A stretch of 64,000 bases of DNA. Source: Heligmosomoides polygyrus polygyrus. Its lineage: Eukaryota > Nematoda > Chromadorea > Rhabditida > Heligmosomidae. Shown in pieces: positions 44,217 to 54,948 of this stretch; the stretch's first letter is position 1; the number at the start of each line of letters is the position of its first letter. The position numbers and the translations under genes are program-made. The stretch covers positions 96,296,728-96,360,727 of the forward strand of contig OX377204.1 of the NCBI GenBank assembly GCA_947396885.1, read 5' to 3'. The notes under the pieces are model-generated. The model did no database searches. It had not been told where the DNA came from and saw only the letters and a program-made list of their open reading frames with translations.

Positions 44217-47200
44217 ATGCTGCAGCAACTTCTGTTGCTGTTCCTGTGGCTGCCGGCAATCTATGGTCTGCACTGCTATCACTGTGGGATTTTCCTCAAC
44301 GCTCCGTCGGCCGCTTGTCGTGGCACGCCGAAAAACATCTCTTGCGATCCGGACCACTACGGATGCCTCAGCATAATAGGAGACCGTGGGGTAGGTTCTG
44401 AAGTTCGTTCAGAATCGCCAAAGTTTCCGGATTTTTCTGTGATCGTCGAACCTTGAACTAAGTTGTAGGGCACTGTCTGAAGTCTGAAGGCCACCGTAGC
44501 GTTTTTCAAATTTCAAAATTCCTGCGTGGTTAGGTCAAAATGGGGGAAAACGGTAGCTCTTCAGTGCTGGCTGACAAGGTAGAAATGACTTCTGGAATGA
44601 CATCGTCGTGCTCAGAAATTAACCTGCTAAAGGTTTAGAGCTTCAAATAGAGCAGGATCATATCAATATTACAATTTGTTAGGTTCATTCAAAGAAGCCG
44701 CAAGGTACATTTAAGTTAATCACGCACAGCAACGGCGTCAGCGACTGGGTGGCCAAGTGGATAGCGATACTGACTTGCAGGAGAGGGGTCAGGGGTTCAA
44801 GTCCGCGAGTGGGATTTACGAATTTCTGAGTGTTTTTGTAAATGTAGAATACGCTTTGATCTTGGCGAAGGCACCGTTTTCGCTTTCTAACTCTGTTTCA
44901 ACCTCTTTTCAGATATGAAAGGTCTGATTTTCGTGGCGTAGAGTTACGTTGTCTTCAATTAAACCATGCTTGCCTCGCCGGGGAAACTCTCACTAATTGC
45001 GAGTCAAGCATGGTTTAATAGGAGCACGATGTAGCTATACGCAACGGAAACCAGATTTTTCATATCCAACAAGAGGTTAAAAACAGCGTTAGAAAGCGAA
45101 AACGGTTCTCACCGAGATCAAAGCACATTCCACATCTACAAAAAAAACCCAGAAACCTGTAAATTCCACTCCCGGATTCGAACCCTTGATCCCTCGTCTG
45201 TAAATCCACACCGCTAACCACTCGGCCATCCAGTTGCCGGCGCGGTTGCTGTGAGTGATTAATTTACATGTACCCTATGGCTTATTTTAGTAAACTAACA
45301 AAATGTCATATGATCCTGCTATATTTGAAGCTCTTAATCTTTAGCAGGTTATTCTCCATGTTCGACTGTCATGAAAACTGGGTATGTCTGGATTGTTTCA
45401 ATACTTCTCTGCCACGCAGCTTTGATATGATGGAACGTTTACTTCGGCCTGACGTTTCGACAATTTCGTCGTTTTCAAAAACCTGAAAGAAGTTCGAAGC
45501 CTAAGATCAGGTACTCATTTCGGCAAGGACTTAGGCTTCCAACTCAGCCAGTTTCAACGAATTCCTAAGAGCGCCAAGGTGAATCCTACTGAAGCAAACC
45601 GAACCCACCGTTGTTCCACCAGTACTGAGTGAAAGCTCAGTTATTGGACTACCATAGAGCAAATGAGACTTGCCAAGTACAAATCTGTAGTAACGTTAAG
45701 CTATAGAAGTACTTGGTCTTGGTCTCATATCCCACACAACGGAATGAACGGCAAAAAGTCACTGGTGATCGAAATGCAATTGTTTCGGTTGTTCATCGTT
45801 GGGTTCCGTTCTCGAATCCAAAAAGCCTCTAGAGTCTTTCTGGCTCCAATCTCACTTTCACATATCAACACAGTGCATTTTATACTAAAGTCGTCTCCAC
45901 CGTGGGCTTCCTCTCGATGTTTACCGAGTGGGGTTAGTAAGCTCCGCTTCTGCTTTCCAGCTAGATGTTCCCTGATGCGAACACTTAGTGCCCTCCCTGT
46001 TTCACCTATGTACAGGGTGCGCCAAAATTATGGCGACAGCACACTCGCGAACAATTTGACCTCCTACTTGGAGTGTCTGCTTTTTTCTGTGCTTTTGATG
46101 TTTTTACTGCGTCAAATTTTTAATGCTTATCTCAACCAAGCATAGAAATAAATTGTTTTTCACGATGGTGAAACGTTCTTACCACCGTGCTTCGACCATT
46201 GAGCTTTACCGTCAAGACATCTCGGCACGCGACATTCACCGCCGTCTTGGAGTTCATCGAAGTGTCATATATAGAACCATCAAACGCTACGAGGAACTGG
46301 GAACCGAGGGTGATAGGTCCGGACGAGGGAGACACGTATCTGTCACAACTACGGACAACATCAGAAGGTTACGTGAATGAGTTCGCAGAACCTCGGCGCA
46401 CTCGGTCCGCCGGATGTCGCGAGAAATGGATATCAAAGAGACGTCACTGAGAAGAATCTTTCATAAGCTGGATCTTAAGGCCAACAAGAAGGCCACATGC
46501 CAAAAACGGACGGCAGTTCAGAAAAATAAGAGAAAGCAGTGATCAAAACAGCTGCTCCGAAGATTCGGAAACCAGCGACACCGCTTGATTATTTTCATTG
46601 GTGAGAAGTTGTTCACAGTTGAAGAAGTGGTCAACAAGACCGTGTGTACGCTGTTTCGAACCCACATGTGACTGTGAGCCACTCTTCACGCCCTACATCT
46701 GCCATGGTTTTTGCTGGTGTAACGGCCGACGGAAGGACGCCGCTGTGGTTCGTTCCTCAAGGAGTGAAAGTGAACAGTCAGAACTATCTGGACCTCCTAA
46801 CGAGTGAATTGTTACCCTGGGCTAGTGCTCACTTTAGAAGCCCTCCTGGACCTTCCAACAGGACGGAGCTCAAGCTCACAGGGCAAGAATGGTGCAGGAC
46901 TGGTGCATGGACAACCTCTCGGACTTCGTCAGTTTCCATGACTGGCCAGCCAACTCTCCGTATTTGAACCCGATGGATTACACCGACTTGTCAGTTCTGC
47001 AAGCAAAATCTTGCAGGAAACCGCACCGCTCTGCGGATTCTTTTAAGGAGAAAGCATGGGATGAGCTCGACGTCACATACTTGCGCGCCGCCGTCGACGT
47101 CTTCCCGAAGCGCCTCAAAGCCTGTATCGACGCCGATGGAGATATTTTTGAATCTCAATGTAGTGTATAGTTCACAATGGACTAATATACATTATCGTAT

Positions 47201-50200
47201 CGTTGGTTTCTCGAAAGTGCTGCATTTTCGCTTTCGGCGATTTGAATACGTTGTCGCCATAATTTTGGCGCACTCTGTATAGCTCGTCACAGGTTAAACA
47301 CTGAAGTTGGTAAACAACGCCCTTCTGCGCACAGTCTCCACTCCTTCCAGACGGGCAAACCACGCAGTCTCTCATTATGCATGAGCGATCGTAAAGCCAA
47401 GTATATTAATTGCAACGGTGCTTGTTTCGATTGAAAAAATTGCTTTCAAGCAAAGTTATGATCAGGTCAAAGTTTTCAGTCGAAATCGGCCATTTCATAC
47501 GCAACGACCTATTGAAAAATTGGATACTCGTTCGAATTCGAATATCAAAGCGGAGCAATACTCGAATATTATCCGAAAACTGAATAATTTTATTCGAATA
47601 TCGATTAAAATTCAAATGTCCAAGCACAGAACCTGGCCCGAACAACTTATTCAAATATTCGAATAAATGGGGCTTATTCGATTTTCGATCATTCGACAAA
47701 ATTCATGGGCGAATAAATTCATGAATTTATTCGCTCGATTTTTTTTCGACATCGAATAAAGTTCATTCACTCGCTCGATAAAATTTCTCAAATATATTTG
47801 AGCAATATGAAGAAGCAAGAAATTCAACTCTATGTTTCCTTCCTTCCGTGTTATTTTTAACACCTGCCCTGTGGCACATCAGTGAAGGAAGGAGGTGTTA
47901 TAATTTTAATGTTTATTTATTTATTTATTTACATCTCTACATAATAAAGGTTTTACCTATTTTTTATTTTTATTCTGATTTTAAAAAATGTAAAAAACTG
48001 AACCGAAGATTTTTGTCTAACTATATGTATATATTTAATTTTAAACCTGAATTTAATATATTATAATTTGTTCAATTTGAAAGTTTTGGTGAAAAATTTT
48101 ATTAAAAATATTTTAAAAAATAAAAAATAAAGATCAAAACGCAACTATAATAGCTCCTAAAAAATATAAAAAATTGAACCGAAGATTTTTGTCTAACTAT
48201 ATGTATATATTTAATTTTAAACCTGAATTTAATATCATTTGTTCAATTTGAAAGTTTTTTTTTGTGAAAAATTATTACTTAAAAATAATAAAAAACTAAA
48301 AAATGAAGATCAAAACGTAACTACAGTAGCTCCGTCAGTCATTAGCCACACTCACAGTGTCAGTGGTGCCAAACTTGACGACGATGATTTCAGGACGGCA
48401 CCTTCTACGTGGAAAAGCGCTGTGCTGAGAGAAACGACGACCGGACCGTCGGATGCAAGGAGATCGGTGTTCAAGGGTGCGTTATTTTTCCCTCTTCTGT
48501 GAACGGGGCACGGATTTACGAAAAGAGAAGCTGAGCGGGTCGTCGACAGGGATCAATTCCGTGCCCCGGCCAAGCAATCTTTCAATTCCACCTCTGTATC
48601 TGCTGTGGCAGAAGACCCATGTTGGAAAATTTGGACTAAAACTTCCATAGGACGCTTCTAGATTATCGTTTGGTCCTAAATTTAGTTAATGCCGTTCACT
48701 TTACGTCTTTTTATTCTTCTCTTGTATTCATATTAGATCGAAACTGATTGATTACCCGAGCAGTACTGTCCATTCCTTGTGAAGCCCTTCCTCCGGCCAT
48801 TAATTTTGCGCCGACGCACGAACAGAAGATCATAGAAGTGACAGTACCATATATAAGAACGGAAATAGGTTTTCCAAAGGGTGGACGACATCAACCTTAG
48901 GATTTCGGATGCGCCATGCATTTTACTGGCCAATAATGAATGAAGCCCTTCCATCGGTCATTAATTTCGCACGGACGCACGAACAGAAGATCATAGAAGT
49001 GACAGTACCATATATAAGAACGGAAATAGGTTTTCCAAAGGGTGGACGATAATAGCCTTAGGAGTTCGGATGCGCCATGCATTTTACTGGCCAATAATGA
49101 ATGAAGCCCTTCCATCGGTCATTAATTTCGCACGGACGCACGAACAGAAGATCATAGAAGTGACAGTACCATATATAAGAACGGAAATAGGTTTTCCAAA
49201 GGGTGGACGATAATAGCCTTAGGAGTTCGGATGCGCCATGTACTTTACTGACAGATTTGTAAATGAAGCCCTTCCATCGGTCATTAATTTCGCACGGACG
49301 CACGAACAGAAGATCACAGAAGTGACAGTACCATACATAAGAATGGAAATAGGTTTTCCAAAGGGTGGACGATAACAGCCTTAGGAGTTCGGATGCGCCA
49401 TGTATTTTACTGGCCAATATGTGAATGAAGCCCTTCCTCCGGCCATTAATTTTGCGCGGACGCACGAACAGAAGATCACAGAGGAGACTGTAGCACATAT
49501 AACAACGGAAATAGGTTTTCCAAAGGGTGGACGACATCAACCTTAGGATTTCGGATGCGCCATGCATTTTACTGGCCAATAATGAATGAAGCCCTTCCAT
49601 CGGTCATTAATTTCGCACGGACGCACGAACAGAAGATCATAGAAGTGACAGTACCATATATAAGAACGGAAATAGGTTTTCCAAAGGGTGGACGATAATA
49701 GCCTTAGGAGTTCGGATGCGCCATGTACTTTACTGACAGATTTGTAAATGAAGCCCTTCCATCGGTCATTAATTTCGCACGGACGCACGAACAGAAGATC
49801 ACAGAAGTGACAGTACCATACATAAGAATGGAAATAGGTTTTCCAAAGGGTGGACGATAACAGCCTTAGGAGTTCGGATGCGCCATGTATTTTACTGGCC
49901 AATATGTGAATGAAGCCCTTCCTCCGGCCATTAATTTTGCGCGGACGCACGAACAGAAGATCACAGAGGAGACTGTAGCACATATAACAACGGAAATTGC
50001 TTTTTTTCAAAGGGGTGGATTATAACAACCTCGGGGAAGTGGGTACAGAACACTTGGGTGGTCTGTGAAATCGCCTGGATGTAAAATGCATGGCACATCC
50101 GAACTGCCAAAACTGTTATGATCTACCCTCGTGGAACAAAAATATTGATCCACAGTTAATATTTCTATTCTTATTGATGTTATGAGCCCTCTGACCTTTT

Positions 50201-53200
50201 GTTCGTGCGTCCGCGCAAAATTAATGACCGTAGGAAGGGCTTCATTCAATATTGGTCAGTGTTCTCGTCTACAGTCCGGGGTTAAGGCGTTTGACAACGT
50301 GATGGATTATAACAACCTTGGGATTAGTTCGAATGCGCAATGCATTTTACTGGCCGATACGCGAACGAAGCCCTTCCCCGGCCATTAATTTTGCGCGGAC
50401 GCACAAGCAGAAGGTCACAGGGCTGATAGGGACAGGAAAGGAAATAGGTTTTTCAAAGGGTGGACGATAATAGCCTTAGGAGTTCGGATGCGCCATGCAT
50501 TTTACTGGCCAATAATGAATGAAGCCCTTCCATCGGTCATTAATTTCGCACGGACGCACGAACAGAAGATCATAGAAGTGACAGTACCATATATAAGAAC
50601 GGAAATAGGTTTTCCAAAGGGTGGACGATAATAGCCTTAGGAGTTCGGATGCGCCATGTACTTTACTGACAGATTTGTAAATGAAGCCCTTCCATCGGTC
50701 ATTAATTTCGCACGGACGCACGAACAGAAGATCACAGAAGTGACAGTACCATACATAAGAATGGAAATAGGTTTTCCAAAGGGTGGACGATAACAGCCTT
50801 AGGAGTTCGGATGCGCCATGTATTTTACTGGCCAATATGTGAATGAAGCCCTTCCTCCGGCCATTAATTTTGCGCGGACGCACGAACAGAAGATCACAGA
50901 GGAGACTGTAGCACATATAACAACGGAAATAGGTTTTCCAAAGGGTGGACGACATCAACCTTAGGATTTCGGATGCGCCATGCATTTTACTGGCCAATAA
51001 TGAATGAAGCCCTTCCATCGGTCATTAATTTCGCACGGACGCACGAACAGAAGATCATAGAAGTGACAGTACCATATATAAGAACGGAAATAGGTTTTCC
51101 AAAGGGTGGACGATAATAGCCTTAGGAGTTCGGATGCGCCATGTACTTTACTGACAGATTTGTAAATGAAGCCCTTCCATCGGTCATTAATTTCGCACGG
51201 ACGCACGAACAGAAGATCACAGAAGTGACAGTACCATACATAAGAACGGAAATAGGTTTTCCAAAGGGTGGACGACATCAACCTTAGGATTTCGGATGCG
51301 CCATGCATTTTACTGGCCAATAATGAATGAAGCCCTTCCATCGGTCATTAATTTCGCACGGACGCACGAACAGAAGATCATAGAAGTGACAGTACCATAT
51401 ATAAGAACGGAAATAGGTTTTCCAAAGGGTGGACGATAATAGCCTTAGGAGTTCGGATGCGCCATGCATTTTACTGGCCAATAATGAATGAAGCCCTTCC
51501 ATCGGTCATTAATTTCGCACGGACGCACGAACAGAAGATCATAGAAGTGACAGTACCATATATAAGAACGGAAATAGGTTTTCCAAAGGGTGGACGATAA
51601 TAGCCTTAGGAGTTCGGATGCGCCATGTACTTTACTGACAGATTTGTAAATGAAGCCCTTCCATCGGTCATTAATTTCGCACGGACGCACGAACAGAAGA
51701 TCACAGAAGTGACAGTACCATATATAAGAACGGAAATAGGTTTTCCAAAGGGTGGACGATAATAGCCTTAGGAGTTCGGATGCGCCATGTACTTTACTGA
51801 CAGATTTGTAAATGAAGCCCTTCCATCGGTCATTAATTTCGCACGGACGCACGAACAGAAGATCACAGAAGTGACAGTACCATACATAAGAATGGAAATA
51901 GGTTTTCCAAAGGGTGGACGATAACAGCCTTAGGAGTTCGGATGCGCCATGTATTTTACTGGCCAATATGTGAATGAAGCCCTTCCTCCGGCCATTAATT
52001 TTGCGCGGACGCACGAACAGAAGATCACAGAGGAGACTGTAGCACATATAACAACGGAAATTGCTTTTTTTCAAAGGGGTGGATTATAACAACCTCGGGG
52101 AAGTGGGTACAGAACACTTGGGTGGTCTGTGAAATCGCCTGGATGTAAAATGCATGGCACATCCGAACTGCCAAAACTGTTATGATCTACCCTCGTGGAA
52201 CAAAAATATTGATCCACAGTTAATATTTCTATTCTTATTGATGTTATGAGCCCTCTGACCTTTTGTTCGTGCGTCCGCGCAAAATTAATGACCGTAGGAA
52301 GGGCTTCATTCAATATTGGTCAGTGTTCTCGTCTACAGTCCGGGGTTAAGGCGTTTGACAACGTGATGGATTATAACAACCTTGGGATTAGTTCGAATGC
52401 GCAATGCATTTTACTGGCCGATACGCGAACGAAGCCCTTCCCCGGCCATTAATTTTGCGCGGACGCACAAGCAGAAGGTCACAGGGCTGATAGGGACAGG
52501 AAAGGAAATAGGTTTTTCAAAGGGGTAGAAAATAACAACCTTCGGAGTTCGAATATGCCATGCATTTTACTGACCAATACGCGAACGAAGCCCTTCCCCG
52601 GCCATTAATTTTGCGCGGAAGCACAAGCAGAAGGTCACAGGGCTGACAGGGACATGGATAAGAACAGAAATAGGTACTTTTTGAAAGGATGGATCATAAC
52701 AACCTTGGCAGTAGTGCGAATGCGCCATGCACTTTACATTCAGTCGATTTCACAGATCGCCGAAGAGTTCTAGACGTACGGTGACCCTTAGAATGAATTC
52801 CAATGAACGGTCCAATGTTCAGTATTTCTTAGCCGCATTTGTACGGACGTTATGAAACGCTTCAACTCCGGGCTGAAGACGATAATACTGACCAATTCGT
52901 GAACAAAGCCCTTCTTCGGCCATTAATTTCGCGCAGACGCACGAGCAGAGGATCACAGGGCAGAAATTGACGCAGTTAAGTACCGATATATTAACTGTAA
53001 ATCAAAATTTTTCGTTTCACGACGGTGGGTCATAACAACTTTGGCAGCTCGGTTGCACCCTGCATTTTATACTTAGGCGATTTCTCAGTTATGTTTTTGT
53101 CAGCCGTCTTGCATGCGTCGGCGCAAAATTAATGGCCGATGGAAGGACTTCACATTCACATCTCGGTCAGCATTGTCTACAGTCGGTGGTTAAAGCGTTT

Positions 53201-53947
53201 GATGACGTCATGGATTGAGCAGCACCACATATGAGAAGGGAAATAGGTCTTCCAAAGGATGGTTTATAACAACCTTGGGAGTTCGGGTACACCATGCATT
53301 TTACTCACCGATTTGTAAATGAAGCCGTTCCATCGGTCATTAAATTTGCGCGGATGCACGAACAGATGGTTACAGGGCAGGCAGCAGCATAACTAAGAGT
53401 TCAAATATTAACTGTTAACCAATTGCTTAAGTTTTTGTTCCACGAGGGTACACGGATGCGCCATGAATTTTATCCTTAGGCGATTTCTCAGTTATGTTTG
53501 TGTCAGCCACCCTGCGTCCGTGCGTCGGCGCAAAATTAACGGCCGCGAAAAGAGCTTCCTTCAGATCTTGGTGTTCTTCCTGTACGGTGTCCCTTGGAGT
53601 AATCCCAACGAGTGGTCCAGTGTTCACCATTACCTAAGCGAACCTTAGACGGACCACGGGAGAAGATGCGTCCCCTTGCCGTGACGCGGAATCGATCCCG
53701 AATCGATTAACTCGCTCTGTCGATGAGTTGCCTCCGCCTTCCATGTGGTTATGAAGTCGTCACGGGAAGAAAACGGGTAGAGTCAATCGAAGAATTCAGT
53801 GCATCGACCACAACAAGCACTGGTTCCAGGATTCGAGCGCAGCAGTGCTTCTGCGAAGGTGATCTCTGCAACAGCTCACGGCAGTCGTTCTTCTTCGTGA
53901 CGCCGATGCTCACCGCGTTCCTTGGATTCTTCTTGATAAGCCGATAA
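44217..53947 (+). CDS. GPI-anchored Ly6/uPAR-type cysteine-rich protein, three exons
   Basis: Exons 44217-44390, 48394-48476 and 53728-53947 join in frame (477 nt, about 158 aa). Intron 1 is phase 0 (donor GTAGGT, acceptor ATTTCAG) and intron 2 is phase 2 (donor GTGCGT, acceptor GATGAG). Residues 1-17 are a signal peptide (MLQQLLLLFLWLPAIYG), followed at once by LHCYHCG, the usual start of a Ly6/uPAR three-finger domain. Exon 2 adds EKRCAERNDDRTVGCKE. Exon 3 holds CLRLPCGYEVV and the hallmark QCFCEGDLCN, then a hydrophobic C-terminus (FFFVTPMLTAFLGFFLIS), the expected GPI-attachment signal. There are twelve cysteines after the signal peptide. Such proteins sit on the outer membrane face and often modulate receptors or channels; the partner here is unknown. 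Intron 1 (4 kb) and intron 2 (5.25 kb) are packed with repeats. The intron 2 acceptor is weaker than usual for nematodes, so the exact exon 3 boundary is the least certain point. Confidence 0.83.
44618..45356. mobile_element. Foldback element with tRNA-like module in both arms
   Basis: The outer arm AACCTGCTAAAGG...GAGCTTCAAATA...GCAGGATCATAT (44630-44680) appears inverted at 45310-45350. Inner arms end in TTAAACCATGCTTG (44959) / CAAGCATGGTTTAA (45006). Within each arm is a tRNA-Ser/Leu-like stretch: plus strand GTGGCCAAGTGGATAGCG with GGGTTCAAGTCC (44749-44810); minus strand ATGGCCGAGTGGTTAGCGG with GGGTTCGAATCC (45175-45232). The A- and B-boxes are well kept, but no proper anticodon arm is evident, so this is not called as a tRNA gene. 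It lies in intron 1 of the Ly6-type gene. Confidence 0.75.
45447..45482 (-). ncRNA. Hammerhead-ribozyme-like motif of a Penelope-like element
   Basis: The minus strand reads TTGAAAACGACGAAATTGTC then GAAACGTC. This fits the minimal hammerhead layout (CTGANGA-like core, short hairpin GAC...GTC, GAAA, then GTC cleavage triplet) with two departures from the CTGANGA core. It lies on the same strand as, and downstream of, the GIY-YIG fragment. Penelope-like elements are known to carry such motifs; this copy is probably degenerate. Confidence 0.45.
45483..47400 (-). mobile_element. Penelope-like retroelement 3' part, GIY-YIG domain, split by a maT element
   Basis: The minus-strand frame upstream of the insertion (47278-47400) reads CVVCPSGRSGDC and VVYQLQCLTCDELY. 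The downstream frame (46012 to a stop at about 45725) reads IGETGRALSVRIREHL, then ESEIGARKTLEAFWI and RERNPTMNNRNNC. Removing the maT element with one TA copy puts both in the same frame through DELYIGETGR. This is the GIY-YIG endonuclease region with Cys-rich linker that follows RT in Penelope-like elements. No RT domain is seen upstream, so the copy is 5'-truncated. It lies antisense in intron 1 of the Ly6-type gene. Confidence 0.82.
46013..47277 (+). mobile_element. maT-type (DD37D) Tc1/mariner transposon, degenerate
   Basis: Inverted ends CAGGGTGCGCCAAAATTATGG and the complement ending at 47277 are flanked by TA at 46011-46012 and 47278-47279. The transposase frame starts MVKRSYHRASTIELYRQ at 46145 with a paired-type helix-turn-helix (IHRRLGVHRSVIYRTIKRY) and then breaks. 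Later pieces show FQQDGAQAHRAR and WPANSPYLNPMDY. There are 37 residues between the second and third acidic positions, the DD37D spacing of the maT clade. The first catalytic Asp appears as Gly (IFIGEKLF). Stops and frameshifts make it inactive. Confidence 0.88.
47520..47790. repeat. ATTCGAAT-rich sequence
   Basis: Many TTCGAAT / ATTCGAATA motifs and the palindrome-rich GAATAAATTCATGAATTTATTCG. Same type as 58055-58205. Confidence 0.7.
47985..48310. repeat. AT-rich tandem duplication, about 173-bp period
   Basis: CTGAACCGAAGATTTTTGTC (or TTGAACCG...) through TTAAACCTGAATTTAATAT occurs at about 47998-48060 and 48172-48235, each followed by TTGTTCAATTTGAAAGTTTT. Confidence 0.8.
48760..53600. 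repeat. 161/162-bp satellite in intron 2 of the Ly6-type gene
   Basis: About two dozen monomers from 48781 (next starts about 48942, 49103, 49265, 49427, 49588). Each contains GAAGCCCTTCC, GGTCATTAATTTCGCACGGACG-type, CACGAACAGAAGATCA, TATATAAGAACGGAAATAGG, TTTTCCAAAGGGTGGACGA and GGATGCGCCATGCATTTTAC. Larger blocks are duplicated: 49058-49600 matches 50476-51018 (shift 1418) and 50007-50388 matches 52071-52452 (shift 2064). Copies become diverged after about 52,480. Minus-strand ORFs up to 209 codons run through the 162-bp monomers and are not genes. Confidence 0.92.
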
Positions 53948-54621
53948 GTCTGTTCATCACCTTCTAGCCGTCACTGTTCTCCCCGTGATCCTCCTCTCCT
54001 TCTGAATAAGCTCCTTCACTGCATCCGTTTCACCGCTGGCCAATTGCTAGAGCTTCCATAGAAGTGGCCGATGTCTTGCATGTTTTTTTTTCTTTTGCGC
54101 TAGGCTTTCGTCCTTTAAAACTGCCACCAGCTACGATTCCGATTTCTCTCGCTCCTCGAATTGCCTCTATTTTTTTAACCGTGAAATATTCCACAGAATT
54201 GTCTTGTGTATATAAGATTCAGATGTGTAATGAGAAGCTATCGTTCCATTGTATACCATTGCTATTGATTCAGATAAAGTGTGTTTTATATTTTCACATT
54301 GTTTTATTATATATTGTTACAGTGTGTTACAATATTTTTTGCGGCCAAGTCTAATGCACCAGATGGGGCTAGAACGCTCAGTTTTCTAGAGAGGATACTG
54401 CGCTACTACGTCACAAGCGCTGTTTGGCCTGAAGGAACGTTCGGGAACATGTCGCGAATGTGGGCAGCATTGGGGTGGGGATGGGAGCACACCAGTAATT
54501 ATAAGCAATCAGAACACTGATCAAACACGTGTCAGTATAAGAATACTGACTGTACAGGCCCTATACAGTGTCAGACATGACTCATGCCTTCCTCCTTCAA
54601 ATACACACCAGCTATGTACGC
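53948..54621. other. 3' flank of the Ly6-type gene with a half MITE
   Basis: No second gene seen. GAACATGTCGCGAATGTGGG (about 54447) and CAATCAGAACACTGATCAAAC match the MITE family at 7297 and 39500, but the right inverted end is not clear. A GATAAA near 54272 might serve as a polyadenylation signal. Confidence 0.4.
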
Positions 54622-54748
54622 ACGTTGGTCGACGTCTTCAGCACGTCTTATAAATCCTAACCCACGTTGGTCGACGTCTTCAGCACGTCTTATAAATCCT
54701 AACGTACGTTAGACGACGTCTGCCGCACGTCTTCTGAATCCCTAAACT
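54620..54748. repeat. 42-bp tandem repeat, three copies
   Basis: ACGTTGGTCGACGTCTTCAG plus CACGTCTTATAAATCC starts at 54622 and 54664; a diverged third copy starts at 54706. Confidence 0.9.
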
Positions 54749-54948
54749 CTGCGTTTGATCCCCATTCATACTCTGACATGTTTCCTGCTGGATATATTGT
54801 AAATTTGGATGATCCGCCGCCAAGGTTGTCAGGTCACCAGCAATTGCCCATGGTTAAGCTGAAAGAAAAGCCGGCTCGCATACGCCGCACTGTCGTAGTC
54901 ATCTCTTGACTTCAGTCCTCCTCCCCGTGACTAATAACGTGGTATATA

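Noticed and set aside
44745..45235. Two candidate tRNA genes (Ser/Leu-like)
   Set aside because: A- and B-boxes are good, but I cannot form a proper anticodon arm and acceptor stem, and the two copies are mirror arms of one palindrome.
46187..46450. Alternative-frame ORFs over the maT transposase
   Set aside because: Only the 46145 frame and its broken continuations show HTH and acidic-triad motifs.
47520..48066. LTR or origin-like structure in AT-rich sequence
   Set aside because: Direct repeats are explained by a simple 173-bp duplication and ATTCGAAT repeats; no primer-binding site or polypurine tract pairing was found.
48733..52074. Minus-strand ORFs of 126-209 codons (MEGLHSLLASK... 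type)
   Set aside because: They are exact read-throughs of the 161/162-bp satellite and stop whenever a 161-bp unit shifts the frame; no independent start or domain.
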